Shown here: piece after piece, positions 17,063-26,018 of the stretch
Position numbering within the stretch: the first letter of the stretch is position 1
Layout of the letters: each line of letters begins with the position of its first letter
Position numbers and translations under genes: made by a program
Notes under the pieces: generated by a model
The model's database searches: none
Seen by the model: the letters and a program-made list of their open reading frames with translations, nothing else
Told to the model about the DNA's origin: nothing
Assembly: GCF_001428405.1 (NCBI RefSeq)
Contig: NZ_LMSL01000002.1
Span: 480,988 to 527,398 of the forward strand
Source: Frateuria sp. Soil773
GTDB taxonomy: Bacteria; Pseudomonadota; Gammaproteobacteria; Xanthomonadales; Rhodanobacteraceae
Length of the DNA stretch: 46,411 nt
Direction: 5' to 3'

Positions 17063-18808
17063 TCACTCGTAGACGTGCAGCCGGCCGAACGTCCAGGCGT
17101 GGTAGGACTGCACCAGCGCCGGGTTGGCGCAGTCGGTGTACAGGCCGGTGCAGCGCGTGCGCAGCACGGTCTCCGCGGAGAAGTACGGATCGGTCGGCAC
17201 GCCGGCCGCCTGCAGCACCATGCTGGGCAGGTAGGCGATGTCGAGCATGGGATAGCTCGGCAGCGGCGCGCCGGCGAAGTTGCTCTTCAGCACGAAGTAG
17301 GTGAGGTAGTGCTTGTACGCCCCCAGACCGGGCGGCAGGGTGCGCGGCAGGTCGCGGATCAGCCCGTCGAAGGAGGGCTGGTGGTCGCCGAAGTGCAGCA
17401 GCACGGTGGGCTGCGTGCGGTCCAGGAAATCATGCTCCAGCATGCGCATCGCCCGGTCCGAGTCGCGCAGCCGCGACAGGTAGGTGTCGAAGTTCAGCGC
17501 GGCGCGCGCCGGCAGGCCGCGCAGCACGCCGCGGTCGAACGGCGGCGGCAGGGTGTTGCGCGGGTCGATGTCGTGCGGGCCGTGCTGGTTCAGCGTGAGG
17601 ATCATCACGAACACCGGCTGGCCCGGCTTCTTCACCTTGTCGTAGACGCGCTTGGCCGCGGCGAACATCTGCGCGTCGCTTTCCTCCCACTCCTCCAGGC
17701 CGAGTTGCTGGGCGTCGTAGAACTGCTCGAAGCCGTAGGCGTGGTACGCGTTGCGGCCGTTGAGGAAGCTGCCGTTGGTCGGGTAGATCGCCACCGTGAG
17801 ATAGCCCAGCCGCTGCAGCGCCAGCGCCAGCGCGTCGTGCACGTGCGGCGCCAGCACGTACGGCGCGTACATGCCGCCGGGGCCGAAGATGTCCTGCGGC
17901 ATGCCGGTCAGCGCGGCGAACTCGCTGACCCAGGTGCCGCCGCCGAAGGTGTGCACGCGCAGCAGGCCGTGCGCGCGGGTGCGCTCGTCCGGCCGGAACA
18001 TCGCCGCGCGGCAGGCCGGCACGCTGCAGTCGGTGAAGATCGACGGATCGAAGGTGCTCTCCTCCAGCACCTGCACGATGTCCGGGTACGGCGGCGGCCG
18101 CGTCGTCGCCGCGCCGCGCGCGGTGGCCTGCCAGTCCCGCTCGGCCTGCGCCTCGCTGGCCTGCGCCGGCAGTTGCACGCCGGAGTCGTGCAGGTTGACG
18201 AAGAAGTTGGTCAGTTGCGCGTCGTCGGACAGCTTTTCCCACACGTTGCGCGTGTGCACCCGGGCGAACGGCCCGGCCGGCAGCAGGCAGGCCCAGAACG
18301 CCAGCGCGCACAGCGCCGCGCCGCCCGCGCGCAGCGCCAGGCCGAGGCGCGGCGGCCGGGTGCGCAGGATCCGCCAGTCCCAGCGCCAGGCCAGCCACAG
18401 CGCCAGCGGCACGCCGACGCACACCGCGATGCCCAGGCCGAGCAGGTGCGGGTAGTGGCGCAGGGTCTCCAGCAGGCTGGAGCGCAGGTAGTAGACGAAG
18501 TCCGACGCCATCAGCGGCGAATCGAGGTAGCGCAGCTTAAGCACCGACATGAACTTCAGCAGCGCGAACAGACCGCCGCTCACCACCAGCGCCGTGGCCA
18601 CCCGCGCCAGCCCGAACAGCAAGGTGCCGAACACGCACAGCATCAGCGTCAGCACGAAGCCCTTCTGCAGGGGCTCCGGCTCCTGCCATGCGCTGGCACC
18701 CACGCAGAGGACGAAGAAAACCAGCGCGCACAGCGGCGCGACGCTGCGGCGCGCGACGCGAAACCCGATCCGTTGCATGTGCCCGAAGCCCCCTGAGGCC
18801 GGTGTCAT
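17063..18808 (-). CDS. Membrane-anchored LtaS-like sulfatase-fold enzyme (phosphoglycerol/phosphoethanolamine transferase type)
   Basis: 581 residues. Four to five N-terminal hydrophobic helices (roughly residues 20-170) are followed by an exported alkaline-phosphatase-superfamily domain. That domain has PDIVQVLEESTFDPS, the probable Thr nucleophile in GGGTWVSEFAALTG, MILTLNQHGPH and LLHFGDHQPSFDG with metal ligands. LtaS/OpgB-like proteins move phosphoglycerol or phosphoethanolamine onto glycans or lipids in the periplasm; the donor and acceptor here cannot be read from sequence. Two starts are possible, ATG 18808 and ATG 18778 (MQRIGFRVARR); neither has a strong ribosome site. It is convergent with nagA and divergent from the nucleotidase gene. 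Confidence 0.8.
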   Translation of the reverse strand: MTPASGGFGHMQRIGFRVARRSVAPLCALVFFVLCVGASAWQEPEPLQKGFVLTLMLCVFGTLLFGLARVATALVVSGGLFALLKFMSVLKLRYLDSPLMASDFVYYLRSSLLETLRHYPHLLGLGIAVCVGVPLALWLAWRWDWRILRTRPPRLGLALRAGGAALCALAFWACLLPAGPFARVHTRNVWEKLSDDAQLTNFFVNLHDSGVQLPAQASEAQAERDWQATARGAATTRPPPYPDIVQVLEESTFDPSIFTDCSVPACRAAMFRPDERTRAHGLLRVHTFGGGTWVSEFAALTGMPQDIFGPGGMYAPYVLAPHVHDALALALQRLGYLTVAIYPTNGSFLNGRNAYHAYGFEQFYDAQQLGLEEWEESDAQMFAAAKRVYDKVKKPGQPVFVMILTLNQHGPHDIDPRNTLPPPFDRGVLRGLPARAALNFDTYLSRLRDSDRAMRMLEHDFLDRTQPTVLLHFGDHQPSFDGLIRDLPRTLPPGLGAYKHYLTYFVLKSNFAGAPLPSYPMLDIAYLPSMVLQAAGVPTDPYFSAETVLRTRCTGLYTDCANPALVQSYHAWTFGRLHVYE

Positions 18809-18949
18809 CGAGGCGCCATCTTACGGTCACGCCCTTGTCGCCGTCAGCGCGGGCGCGATGCCCGTTCAACTGCCAGCATGCCGCGGCAGGGAGGAACCGG
18901 CGCGCCGATCTGCTACGTTCTGCGCCCAGTACGCATCACCGGAACCGCC

Positions 18950-21007
18950 ATGACCGCTCGCCCCGCTACCCCGCGCCCTATTACCCCGCACCCTATTGCC
19001 CCGCGCCTCATTACCCCGCGCCTCATTACTCGGCATCTCGCCCCGCTCGCCCTCGCAGCCGCCCTGCTGGCCGGCTGCGCCAGCCCCACCCACAAGCCAG
19101 GCGGGCTGCCGGACGGCTCGCGCGCCAACGTGGCGATCCTGGAAACCACCGACATCCACTCCAACGTCCTCAGCTACGACTACTTCAAGCTGAAGGACGA
19201 TCCCTCGGTCGGCTACGAGCGCACCGCCACCCTGATCCGCCGCGCCCGCATGGAGTTCCCCAACAACTTCCTGTTCGACAGCGGCGACACCATCCAGGGC
19301 ACCGTGCTGGCCGACTACCAGGCCCAGGTGAAGCCGGTGGCCTGCGACGAGGAGCTGGCGATCTACCAGGCGATGGACCTGATCGGCTACGACGGCGGCA
19401 CCGCCGGCAACCACGAGTTCAACTACGGCCTGCCGTTCCTGTCGCAGGTCACCGGCACGCCGATGAACGTCGACGGCGGCCACCGGGACCGCTGCGCCGG
19501 CCCGCACTTCCCGCTGGTGCTGTCCAACGTGTACAGCGCGCGCGACGGCCAGCCGATCTTCAAGCCCTGGGCGGTGGTCGAGAAAAGCATCGAGGCGTAC
19601 ACGCCGGACGGCAGCAAGCTCAGCGTGCCGCTGAAGATCGGCATCATCGGCTTCACCCCGCCGCCGATCCTCGAATGGGACAAGCAGAACCTGGCCGGCA
19701 AGGTCACCGTGAGCGGCGTGGTCGAGGCGGCGAAGAAGTACCTGCCGCAGTTGCAGGCGCAGCATCCTGACCTGGTCGTGGCGGTGCTGCACGGCGGCCT
19801 GAACACCGCCGACTACACCGCCGACATGGAGAACGGCGGCTGGTACCTGGCCGGCGTGCCGGGCATCGACGTGCTGCTGCTCGGCCACTCGCACACCCAG
19901 TTCCCCGGGCCGCGCTACGCCGGCATGAAGGACGTCGACGCCGAGCGCGGCTTCGTGCGCGGCGTGCCGGCCGTGATGGGTGGCTTCTTCGGCAAGGACC
20001 TGGGCGTGGTCAAGCTGGCGCTGGACCGCCAGCAGGGCCGCTGGGTCATCGACAAGGAGCACACGCACAGCGAGGTGCGCCCGATCTGCCCGGGCAAGCA
20101 CGACTGCGTGCCGGCCGACGCCGCGATCGCGCCGGTGGTGGCCAAGGCGCACCAGGCCGCGGTGGCCTACGTCAACACGCCGATCGGCGAGAGCACGCTG
20201 CGCATGAGCAGCTACTTCGCCGACGAGGGCAACATGACCGCGCTGGCGCCGGTCAACGCCGCGCTGCGCGACTACGTGATGGCCGAGCTGCCGAAGCTGC
20301 GCCCGGACCTGGCCGGCCTGCCGGTGCTGTCCGCCGCCGCCGCCTTCCGCACCGGCTTCGGCGGCCCGGACGACTACACCGACGTGCCTCCCGGCCCGCT
20401 GACCCTGCGCAACGCCGCCGACCTGTACTACTACCCGAACACGCTCACCGCGGTGAAGGTCGACGGCGCCGGCCTCAAGGCCTGGCTGGAGCAGTCCGCG
20501 CGGCGCTTCAACCGGATCGACCCCGCCCTCGCCGGCGAGCAGCCGCTGATCAACAGCCGCTACGTCGGCTACAACTTCGACCAGATCCAGGGCGGCATCG
20601 CCTACGCCATCGACGTGTCCAAGCCCGCCGGCGAACGGATCGCCTCGCTCACCTACCAGGGCAAGCCGGTGACGCCGCAGCAACAGTTCGTCGTCGCCAC
20701 CAACAACTACCGCGCCAGCGGCGGCGGCCACTTCCCGGGCCTCGACGGCGGCAACATCGTGCTGGCCGCGCCCGACGGCGCGCGCGAGATCCTCGCCCGC
20801 TGGCTGCAGCGCCACCGGCGCATCGCCGCCACCGACCTGCCGCCGCGCTCCTGGCATTTCGTCCCGCTGAAGACGCGCGGCGAAGTGGTGTTCAACGGCG
20901 CCAGCGGCAAGCAGGCGATCGCCAGGGACGCCGGCCTGCACGGCATCCGCCAGTTGAAGGACCACGGCGACGGCACCGCGACCTACGCGATCGACCTGTC
21001 GCGCTGA
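18950..21007 (+). CDS. CpdB-like bifunctional 2',3'-cyclic-nucleotide phosphodiesterase/nucleotidase, lipoprotein
   Basis: 685 residues. The metallophosphatase domain shows LETTDIHSNVL, LFDSGDTIQGT, GTAGNHEFNYGLPFL, VLHGGLN and LLLGHSHTQFPG (two-metal site); the C-terminal 5'-nucleotidase domain has NAADLYYYPNTL and a nucleotide-stacking region with GYNFDQIQGG. NHEFNYGL is typical of the CpdB branch. It acts in the periplasm to salvage nucleotides. A lipobox LLAGC places the lipidated Cys at residue 43, after an unusually long arm of repeated Pro-rich units (residues 7-29) encoded by a 15-bp tandem repeat. The ATG at 18950 has GGAA upstream. Confidence 0.88.
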   Translation: MTARPATPRPITPHPIAPRLITPRLITRHLAPLALAAALLAGCASPTHKPGGLPDGSRANVAILETTDIHSNVLSYDYFKLKDDPSVGYERTATLIRRARMEFPNNFLFDSGDTIQGTVLADYQAQVKPVACDEELAIYQAMDLIGYDGGTAGNHEFNYGLPFLSQVTGTPMNVDGGHRDRCAGPHFPLVLSNVYSARDGQPIFKPWAVVEKSIEAYTPDGSKLSVPLKIGIIGFTPPPILEWDKQNLAGKVTVSGVVEAAKKYLPQLQAQHPDLVVAVLHGGLNTADYTADMENGGWYLAGVPGIDVLLLGHSHTQFPGPRYAGMKDVDAERGFVRGVPAVMGGFFGKDLGVVKLALDRQQGRWVIDKEHTHSEVRPICPGKHDCVPADAAIAPVVAKAHQAAVAYVNTPIGESTLRMSSYFADEGNMTALAPVNAALRDYVMAELPKLRPDLAGLPVLSAAAAFRTGFGGPDDYTDVPPGPLTLRNAADLYYYPNTLTAVKVDGAGLKAWLEQSARRFNRIDPALAGEQPLINSRYVGYNFDQIQGGIAYAIDVSKPAGERIASLTYQGKPVTPQQQFVVATNNYRASGGGHFPGLDGGNIVLAAPDGAREILARWLQRHRRIAATDLPPRSWHFVPLKTRGEVVFNGASGKQAIARDAGLHGIRQLKDHGDGTATYAIDLSR
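18971..19030 (+). repeat. Four tandem 15-bp units in the signal-peptide arm of the CpdB-like gene
   Basis: Units start at 18971, 18986, 19001 and 19016, each a variant of CCGCGCCTCATTACC. Being 15 bp long they preserve the reading frame and encode repeats of P-R/H-x-I-T/A. The repeat lies just before the hydrophobic core of the lipoprotein signal. Confidence 0.8.
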
Positions 21008-21119
21008 CCTTGCCGCAGGCCGCCGCTCCCGCCGGGAAGGCGGCCTGCCCGCCCACGCGGACGTCCGGACGTCCACTCGCCCCGGCGCCCGCGGCGCGGA
21101 TTCGTTGCAAAAGATCCCA

Positions 21120-21149
21120 TTGACAGCGCCGCCGCACCGCTCCTAGTCT
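21120..21149 (+). promoter_or_regulatory. Promoter of the threonine operon
   Basis: A perfect TTGACA (21120-21125) is followed after 18 bases by TAGTCT (21144-21149). The predicted transcription start falls at about 21156-21158, at or within two bases of the leader peptide ATG. Confidence 0.65.
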
Positions 21150-21157
21150 TCGGGACC

Positions 21158-21310
21158 ATGTCGCCGCATTCCGCGCCCGCACGCATCCATCCGCTCCCGG
21201 TCCGTTCCGGGCGCATGGCCGCATGCGCGGGCGCCGCCGCTTCCACCGTCACCACGATTACCACCACCACGACCATTACCCGGTCGGGGTGGGGTTCCGT
21301 GCGCGACTAA
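21158..21310 (+). CDS. thrL: Threonine operon leader peptide (Thr/Ile-rich)
   Basis: 50 codons from ATG 21158, or 31 codons from an in-frame ATG at 21215. The end reads STVTTITTTTTITRSGWG: nine Thr codons and two Ile codons in a run of twelve, the control-codon pattern of the E. coli thr leader. It precedes homoserine dehydrogenase, and a GC hairpin begins 16 bases after its stop. Low charged Thr-tRNA or Ile-tRNA would stall the ribosome here and alter downstream folding. The longer start is preferred because the promoter puts the transcript 5' end at the ATG, which mirrors the leucine leader at 26631. Too short for routine gene callers. Confidence 0.85.
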   Translation: MSPHSAPARIHPLPVRSGRMAACAGAAASTVTTITTTTTITRSGWGSVRD

Positions 21311-21325
21311 GCTTCTCAACGCAAC

Positions 21326-21349
21326 GGCCCGCCCTCGACGAGGCGGGCC
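21326..21349 (+). terminator. Putative threonine attenuator hairpin
   Basis: GGCCCGCC (21326-21333) pairs perfectly with GGCGGGCC (21342-21349) around an 8-base loop. It lies between the leader stop and homoserine dehydrogenase, where an attenuator is expected, but no T-run follows. It might rely on Rho, or on pausing, rather than classical intrinsic termination. Confidence 0.5.
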
Positions 21350-21400
21350 GGCCTGCAGACCGACACCGCCAGCGAGCACGGGCCTCCTCCGGAGGTCATC

Positions 21401-22546
21401 GTGAACACCTGTGCGCCATCGCTCCAAGCCATCCACCCGCTGCCGCCGCGCGTCGCGCCCGTTGCGGCCACCCGCCGGCGCACCCTCGCGGTGGGCCTGA
21501 TCGGGCCGGGCCGGGTCGGCAGCGCCCTGCTCGACCAGTTGCGCCAGGCGCGGCCGCGGCTGCTGCACGACGCCGGGCTGGAACTGCAACTGCGCGGCGT
21601 CGCCGCCAGCAAGCGGATGTGGCTGGACTGCGACGACGCCGAGCTCAACGAGCGGCACGACGGCGCGCAGACCTGGCGCCCCAGCGACCTCGACGCCTTC
21701 GCCGCGCACGTGCGCGGCACCCACCGCGACGCCCTGCTGATCGACTGCAGCGCCGACGAGGCGGTGGCGGCGCGGTACCCGTGCTGGCTGGCCGCCGGCA
21801 TCCACGTGGTGACGCCGAACAAGCTGGCCGGCAGCGGCCCGCTGGAACGCTGGCAGGCGATCCGCGCCGCCGGCGCCGGCGGCGCGCGCTTCCGCTACGA
21901 GGCCACCGTCTGCGCCGGCCTGCCGGTGGTACAGACCCTGCGCGATCTGCTCGACACCGGCGACGAGCTGCTCGCGGTCGACGGCATGTTCTCCGGCACC
22001 CTGGCCTGGCTGTGCAACCGGCACGACGGCCACCAGCCGTTCTCCGCCCTGCTGCGCGAGGCGCACGCGCTGGGCTATACCGAGCCGGACCCGCGCGACG
22101 ACCTCTCCGGGCGCGACGTCGCGCGCAAGCTGGTGATCCTCGCGCGCGAGGCCGGCTGGCCGCTGTCGCTGGACGAGGTGGCGGTGGAAAGCCTGGTGCC
22201 GCCCGCGCTGGCGGCCTTGCCGGCGGACGCGTTCATGCAGCGGCTGGACGAACTCGACGCGCCGATGGCGGCGCGCCTGGCCGAGGCCCGCGCCGGCCAC
22301 GGCGTGCTGCGCCACGTCGCCAGCCTCGACCGCCACGGCCGCGCCCGCGTGCAACTGACGGTGCTGCCGGCGGGGCATCCGTTCGCGCATACCCGGCTCA
22401 CCGACAACGTGGTGCAGTTCACCACCCGCCGCTACTGCGATAATCCGTTGCTGGTGCAGGGGCCGGGAGCCGGCCCCGAGGTCACCGCGGCCGGCGTGTT
22501 CGCCGACCTGCTGCGCATCGCCGAATCGCTGGAGGTGCGTGCATGA
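21401..22546 (+). CDS. Homoserine dehydrogenase (stand-alone, ThrA C-terminal type)
   Basis: 381 residues from GTG 21401, which has a perfect GGAGG five bases upstream. The NAD(P) motif [16 protein letters not shown] is followed by the ThrA-style [56 protein letters not shown] and the catalytic region [20 protein letters not shown]. It reduces aspartate semialdehyde to homoserine. The protein resembles the dehydrogenase half of bifunctional aspartokinase-homoserine dehydrogenase but has no aspartokinase domain and no C-terminal ACT domain. Feedback by threonine may therefore be weak, leaving attenuation as the main control. The stop overlaps thrB (ATGA). Confidence 0.93.
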   Translation: MNTCAPSLQAIHPLPPRVAPVAATRRRTLAVGLIGPGRVGSALLDQLRQARPRLLHDAGLELQLRGVAASKRMWLDCDDAELNERHDGAQTWRPSDLDAFAAHVRGTHRDALLIDCSADEAVAARYPCWLAAGIHVVTPNKLAGSGPLERWQAIRAAGAGGARFRYEATVCAGLPVVQTLRDLLDTGDELLAVDGMFSGTLAWLCNRHDGHQPFSALLREAHALGYTEPDPRDDLSGRDVARKLVILAREAGWPLSLDEVAVESLVPPALAALPADAFMQRLDELDAPMAARLAEARAGHGVLRHVASLDRHGRARVQLTVLPAGHPFAHTRLTDNVVQFTTRRYCDNPLLVQGPGAGPEVTAAGVFADLLRIAESLEVRA

Positions 22547-23532
22547 ACGCCCACGCGCTGCTGCAGGAATCCATGAAAGCACCCTCCGCCCGCCCCGACC
22601 GCGCCGCCGCCTTCGCCCCCGCCTGCGTCGGCAACGTCGGCGTCGGCTTCGACATCCTCGGCCACAGCATGGCTGGCGCCGGCGACCGTGCCGAGGTGCG
22701 CCGCATCGACGAGCCGACGGTACGCATCGCGGCGATCCACGGCGGCGTCGAGCTGCCCACCGATCCGCGCGCGAACACCGCCGGCATGGCCCTGCTCTCG
22801 CTGCGCAAGGCGCTGGGGCTGCACCACGGCTTCGAGCTGACCCTGCACAAGGGCATCGCGCTGGGTTCGGGCATGGCCGGCTCGGCGGCGTCCTGCGTGG
22901 CCGCGCTGGTCGCCGCCAACGCGCTGCTTGAGAAGCCGCTGTCGCGCGAGGCGCTGTACGGCTTCGCGCTCGACGGCGAGGCGGTCGCCAGCGGCAGCCG
23001 CCACGGCGACAACCTCGGCCCGATGCTGCTCGGCGGCCTGGTGCTGGCCACCCACGACCGGCTGCTGCGCATCCCGGTGCCGGCCGACTGGCACTGCGCG
23101 CTGGTGCATCCGCACTACGTGCTGGAGACGCGCAAGGCGCGCGCCGCGCTGGCCGGGCACTACGCGCTGGGCGAGTTCGTCGCGCAGAGCGCCAACCTGT
23201 CGCTGCTGCTCGCCGGCTGCTACCGCGGCGAAGCGGAGCTGGTGCGCGAGGGCCTGAAGGACGTGTTGGTGGAGCCGCGCCGCGCGCCGCTGGTGCCGAA
23301 CTTCGCGCAGGTGAAGCAGGCCGCGCTCGACCACGGCGCCCTCGGCGCCAGCATCTCCGGCGCCGGTCCCAGCGTGTTCGGCTGGTACGATCGCCAGTCC
23401 GATGCGCAAGCCGCCGCGGACGCGATGCGCGCCGCCTTCGCCGACGCCGGCCTGGACAGCGACGCCTTCGTCGCGCCCATCGACGGGCCGGCCGCCACCC
23501 TGCTCGAAGCCATCGACGGAGCGGTCGCATGA
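22543..23532 (+). CDS. thrB: Homoserine kinase
   Basis: 329 residues of the GHMP kinase family. The substrate/ATP motifs are [17 protein letters not shown] near residue 22, the phosphate loop [15 protein letters not shown] (the usual GLGSSAAS is slightly changed), and the C-terminal [14 protein letters not shown]. It phosphorylates homoserine for threonine synthase. The ATG overlaps the homoserine dehydrogenase stop by 4 bp; a second ATG ten codons on ([12 protein letters not shown]) is an alternative start. A 247-bp gap with no clear gene separates it from thrC. Confidence 0.93.
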   Translation: MNAHALLQESMKAPSARPDRAAAFAPACVGNVGVGFDILGHSMAGAGDRAEVRRIDEPTVRIAAIHGGVELPTDPRANTAGMALLSLRKALGLHHGFELTLHKGIALGSGMAGSAASCVAALVAANALLEKPLSREALYGFALDGEAVASGSRHGDNLGPMLLGGLVLATHDRLLRIPVPADWHCALVHPHYVLETRKARAALAGHYALGEFVAQSANLSLLLAGCYRGEAELVREGLKDVLVEPRRAPLVPNFAQVKQAALDHGALGASISGAGPSVFGWYDRQSDAQAAADAMRAAFADAGLDSDAFVAPIDGPAATLLEAIDGAVA

Positions 23533-23779
23533 CGGCACTGCATGGCCCCTGCCGTTCCATGCCCCCGCATGCCCGCCCGGCGGAGCGAACCCGGTCGCGG
23601 CAGCCTCGGCGCTGCACGCATGCAGCCAGGGCCGAAGCCCGGACGCCTCGCTTCCCGCCGTCTCTTCGCAGGCAAGAGGAGAAACAACGCCATCGTACGC
23701 ATGGCCCCCAGCCCTATCCTCGGGAGGTGGCTGAGAAGCGATCCGCGCCCACCGTCGAAACGGGCTGCCGGAGGCAGGC

Positions 23780-25105
23780 ATGAACGCGCCCTTGCGCTAC
23801 GTCAGCACCCGCGGCGCCAGCCCCGCCGCATCGCTCGGCGAAGCGATCGCCGCCGGCCTCGCTCCCGACGGCGGGCTGTACGTGCCCGAAAGCCTGCCCC
23901 GGCTCGACCCGGCCGCCTTCGACCCGCACGGCACGCTCGCCGACACCGCCGCGACCCTGCTCGCGCCCTTCTTCGCCGGCGACACCCTCGCCGGCGATCT
24001 GCCGGCGATCTGCGCCGAGGCGCTCGACTTCGCCACGCCGCTGCGCCCGCTGGCGTCGCCGCCCGGCGCGCACGTGCTGGAGCTGTTCCACGGCCCCACC
24101 GCGGCGTTCAAGGACGTCGGCGCGCGCTTCCTCGCCGCCTGCCTGCGCCGCCTGCCGCGCCGCGACCCGCGGCCGCTGACGATCCTGGTGGCGACCTCCG
24201 GCGACACCGGCGCCGCGGTCGCCGCCGCCTTCCATCGCCAGCCGGGCGTCCGCGTGGTGATCCTGTATCCCGACGGCCGGGTCTCGCCGCGCCAGGCGCA
24301 CCAGCTCGGCTGCTTCGGCGACAACGTGCGCGCGCTGCGCGTGGCCGGCCGCTTCGACGACTGCCAGCGCATGGTCAAGGCCGCGCTCAACGACGCCGCG
24401 GTACAGGCCGCGGTGCCGCTGTCCTCGGCCAACAGCATCAGCCTCGGCCGCCTGCTGCCGCAGATGAGCTACTACGCGCACGCCACGCTGCAATGGCGGC
24501 GCGTGCACGGCGGGCCGCTGAACCTGATCGTGCCCACCGGCAACCTGGGCAACGCGCTGGCCGCGCTGTGGGTGCGCGAACTCGGCCTGCCGATCGGCGA
24601 GGTGCAGCTTGCCTGCAACGCCAACGCCACCCTGCCCGACTATTTCGCCGGCGACGCCTACCGGCCGCGCGAAGCCGTGGCGACGCTGGCCAACGCGATG
24701 GACGTGGGCGCACCGAGCAACTTCGAACGGCTGCGCTGGACCTTCCCGGACGAACACGCGCTGCGCCAGAGGCTGCACGCGCACAGCGTCGCCGACGCGG
24801 ACATCCGGCAGGTCGTCGCCCGCCACGCACGCGAGCATGGCGAACTGCTCTGCCCGCACACGGCCACCGCCATGCACCGGCTCGAACGCTTGTGCGTCGG
24901 CGGCGACACGGCCGCCTGGACGGTGGTCGCCACCGCGCATCCGGCCAAGTTCGAAAGCGTGGTGGAGCCGCTGGCCGGCCATCCGGTGCCGGTACCGGCC
25001 GCCCTGGCGGCGATGCTGGCGCGCCCCGCATCGGCCGATCCGCTGGCGGCCTCCGACGAGGCCTTGCACGCATGGCTGCTCGCGCGGAGTGCGGCCGCGG
25101 CCTGA
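23780..25105 (+). CDS. thrC: Threonine synthase
   Basis: 441 residues, PLP fold-type II. Features are MNAPLRYVSTRG at the start, the PLP lysine in LFHGPTAAFKDVGARF, the phosphate-binding VATSGDTGAAVAAAF, and GAPSNFERLRW, all typical of the bacterial ThrC class. It converts O-phosphohomoserine to threonine and phosphate. GGAGG lies five bases before the ATG. It is probably the last gene of the threonine operon: a UUCG-type hairpin follows at 25115. Confidence 0.95.
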   Translation: MNAPLRYVSTRGASPAASLGEAIAAGLAPDGGLYVPESLPRLDPAAFDPHGTLADTAATLLAPFFAGDTLAGDLPAICAEALDFATPLRPLASPPGAHVLELFHGPTAAFKDVGARFLAACLRRLPRRDPRPLTILVATSGDTGAAVAAAFHRQPGVRVVILYPDGRVSPRQAHQLGCFGDNVRALRVAGRFDDCQRMVKAALNDAAVQAAVPLSSANSISLGRLLPQMSYYAHATLQWRRVHGGPLNLIVPTGNLGNALAALWVRELGLPIGEVQLACNANATLPDYFAGDAYRPREAVATLANAMDVGAPSNFERLRWTFPDEHALRQRLHAHSVADADIRQVVARHAREHGELLCPHTATAMHRLERLCVGGDTAAWTVVATAHPAKFESVVEPLAGHPVPVPAALAAMLARPASADPLAASDEALHAWLLARSAAAA

Positions 25106-25114
25106 ACATGCTTC

Positions 25115-25135
25115 GGCCACCCTTCGCGGGTGGCC
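25115..25135 (+). terminator. Hairpin downstream of thrC
   Basis: GGCCACCC (25115-25122) pairs with GGGTGGCC (25128-25135) around TTCGC. It begins nine bases after the thrC stop. No T-run follows, so termination strength is uncertain. Confidence 0.55.
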
Positions 25136-25460
25136 GGCGTTGGCGGCACACGATCGAGGCCTCCAGGCGCGCCGTGCCGGGAACTGCCCGCATGCATGCC
25201 GAAGAAAAGCAACCGGCCCCGAACCTGCACGCCTGGCACGGCACAAGCTGGTATTCGCGGAGCCTGGCCGCGATCTCCGACGCGACGCGCCTGGAATCGC
25301 CCCCATCCAGGCTCGCCCACATCGAAGCTGGAATGGAAACTCCGACTCGCAGCCGCAACCGTGCACGCAACACAGGCTAAGCGCCGCCAGAAGCCGGGAA
25401 AAACAAGAAGCGGGTTGCCGCTCCGAACCCATCCCAAATCTCCAGCCCCCTCCACAACCC

Positions 25461-25521
25461 GTCATCCCGGCGAACGCTGGGATCCAGTGCCTGTTGTTGG
25501 CGCGCCCAGATACCGGATGAC
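25461..25521. repeat. Dispersed palindromic element, copy 2 (MITE/REP-like)
   Basis: Begins GTCATCCCGGCGAACGCTGG, continues GATCCAGTGC, and ends CCGGATGAC, so its outermost bases are inverted repeats. It sits between convergent genes. Confidence 0.6.
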
Positions 25522-25601
25522 CAACCCTGTGGCCACCGAAAAGCGCCCCTGCCCGCCCGGGAATGCCGAAGAAGACAATCGGATGGATCTCGAACAGGCA
25601 C

Positions 25602-25826
25602 TCAGCTTTTCGACGGAGCGGTAACCACCGCCCCGCTTCGCTCCGCCGCCATGCGCTGCTGCGCCAGCATCAGCTTTTCCAGCACGGCGCGATCCACCAC
25701 CGTGCTCATGTGCTGCTCGCCGAGCGTCAGCCGGCTGTTCCGCGTCTGCGTGATCTGTGCCATCAGCAGGCTGCTGAGCTCGGCCTGGGTCAGGCGCAGG
25801 CTCAGCGTGATCAACGGCTCGTCCAT
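25602..25826 (-). CDS. Small hypothetical protein (74 aa)
   Basis: The ATG at 25826 follows GGGGGAGG at five bases, a strong ribosome site that decides the start; the frame is open further upstream but without support. The product MDEPLITLSLRLTQAELSSL... is a soluble, largely helical acidic-to-neutral protein with no signal peptide, membrane segment or known motif. It is divergent from the HTH-protein gene and shares a 190-bp control region with it. I do not recognise the family. Confidence 0.6.
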   Translation of the reverse strand: MDEPLITLSLRLTQAELSSLLMAQITQTRNSRLTLGEQHMSTVVDRAVLEKLMLAQQRMAAERSGAVVTAPSKS

Positions 25827-25951
25827 GACAGCCTCCCCCGTGGCAGGTTGCGCGCAGCGCGCGCGGTTTTGCCGCCAGTCCGTGGAAACGGTTGCGCCCG
25901 CTCGCCGTGGCGAAGCGGCCGAACCGTGGCGGCTCGCCAAAATAGCCACCT

Positions 25952-25965
25952 ACAATTGCCATTGT
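25952..25965. promoter_or_regulatory. Operator-like palindrome between divergent small genes
   Basis: ACAATTGCCATTGT reads as ACAAT-TGCC-ATTGT, an inverted repeat in an AT-rich patch. It lies in the shared upstream region of the genes at 25826 (minus) and 26019 (plus). It could bind the HTH protein encoded next to it; this is inference. Confidence 0.4.
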
Positions 25966-26018
25966 CAACAAATTGAACTTGGATTTGCGACCTGGCCCGG
26001 ATGCAAGACTGCGGGCGC

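Larger units (their letters stand above)
25106..25601. other. Convergent intergenic region after thrC
   Basis: About 500 bases between thrC (plus) and a small minus-strand gene. It holds a terminator-like hairpin (25115-25135) and one dispersed repeat (25461-25521). The remaining 320 bases show lower codon bias and no recognisable gene on either strand. Confidence 0.5.

Noticed and set aside
18866-21076. 736-codon minus-strand frame opposite the CpdB-like gene
   Set aside because: Composition typical of an antisense shadow (V/A/Q/H/R-rich) with no domain; the plus strand encodes a complete nucleotidase.
21008-21400. Possible remnant of an aspartokinase domain upstream of homoserine dehydrogenase
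   Set aside because: The interval is only about 390 bp and contains a promoter, leader peptide and hairpin; no kinase-like sequence is seen in any frame.
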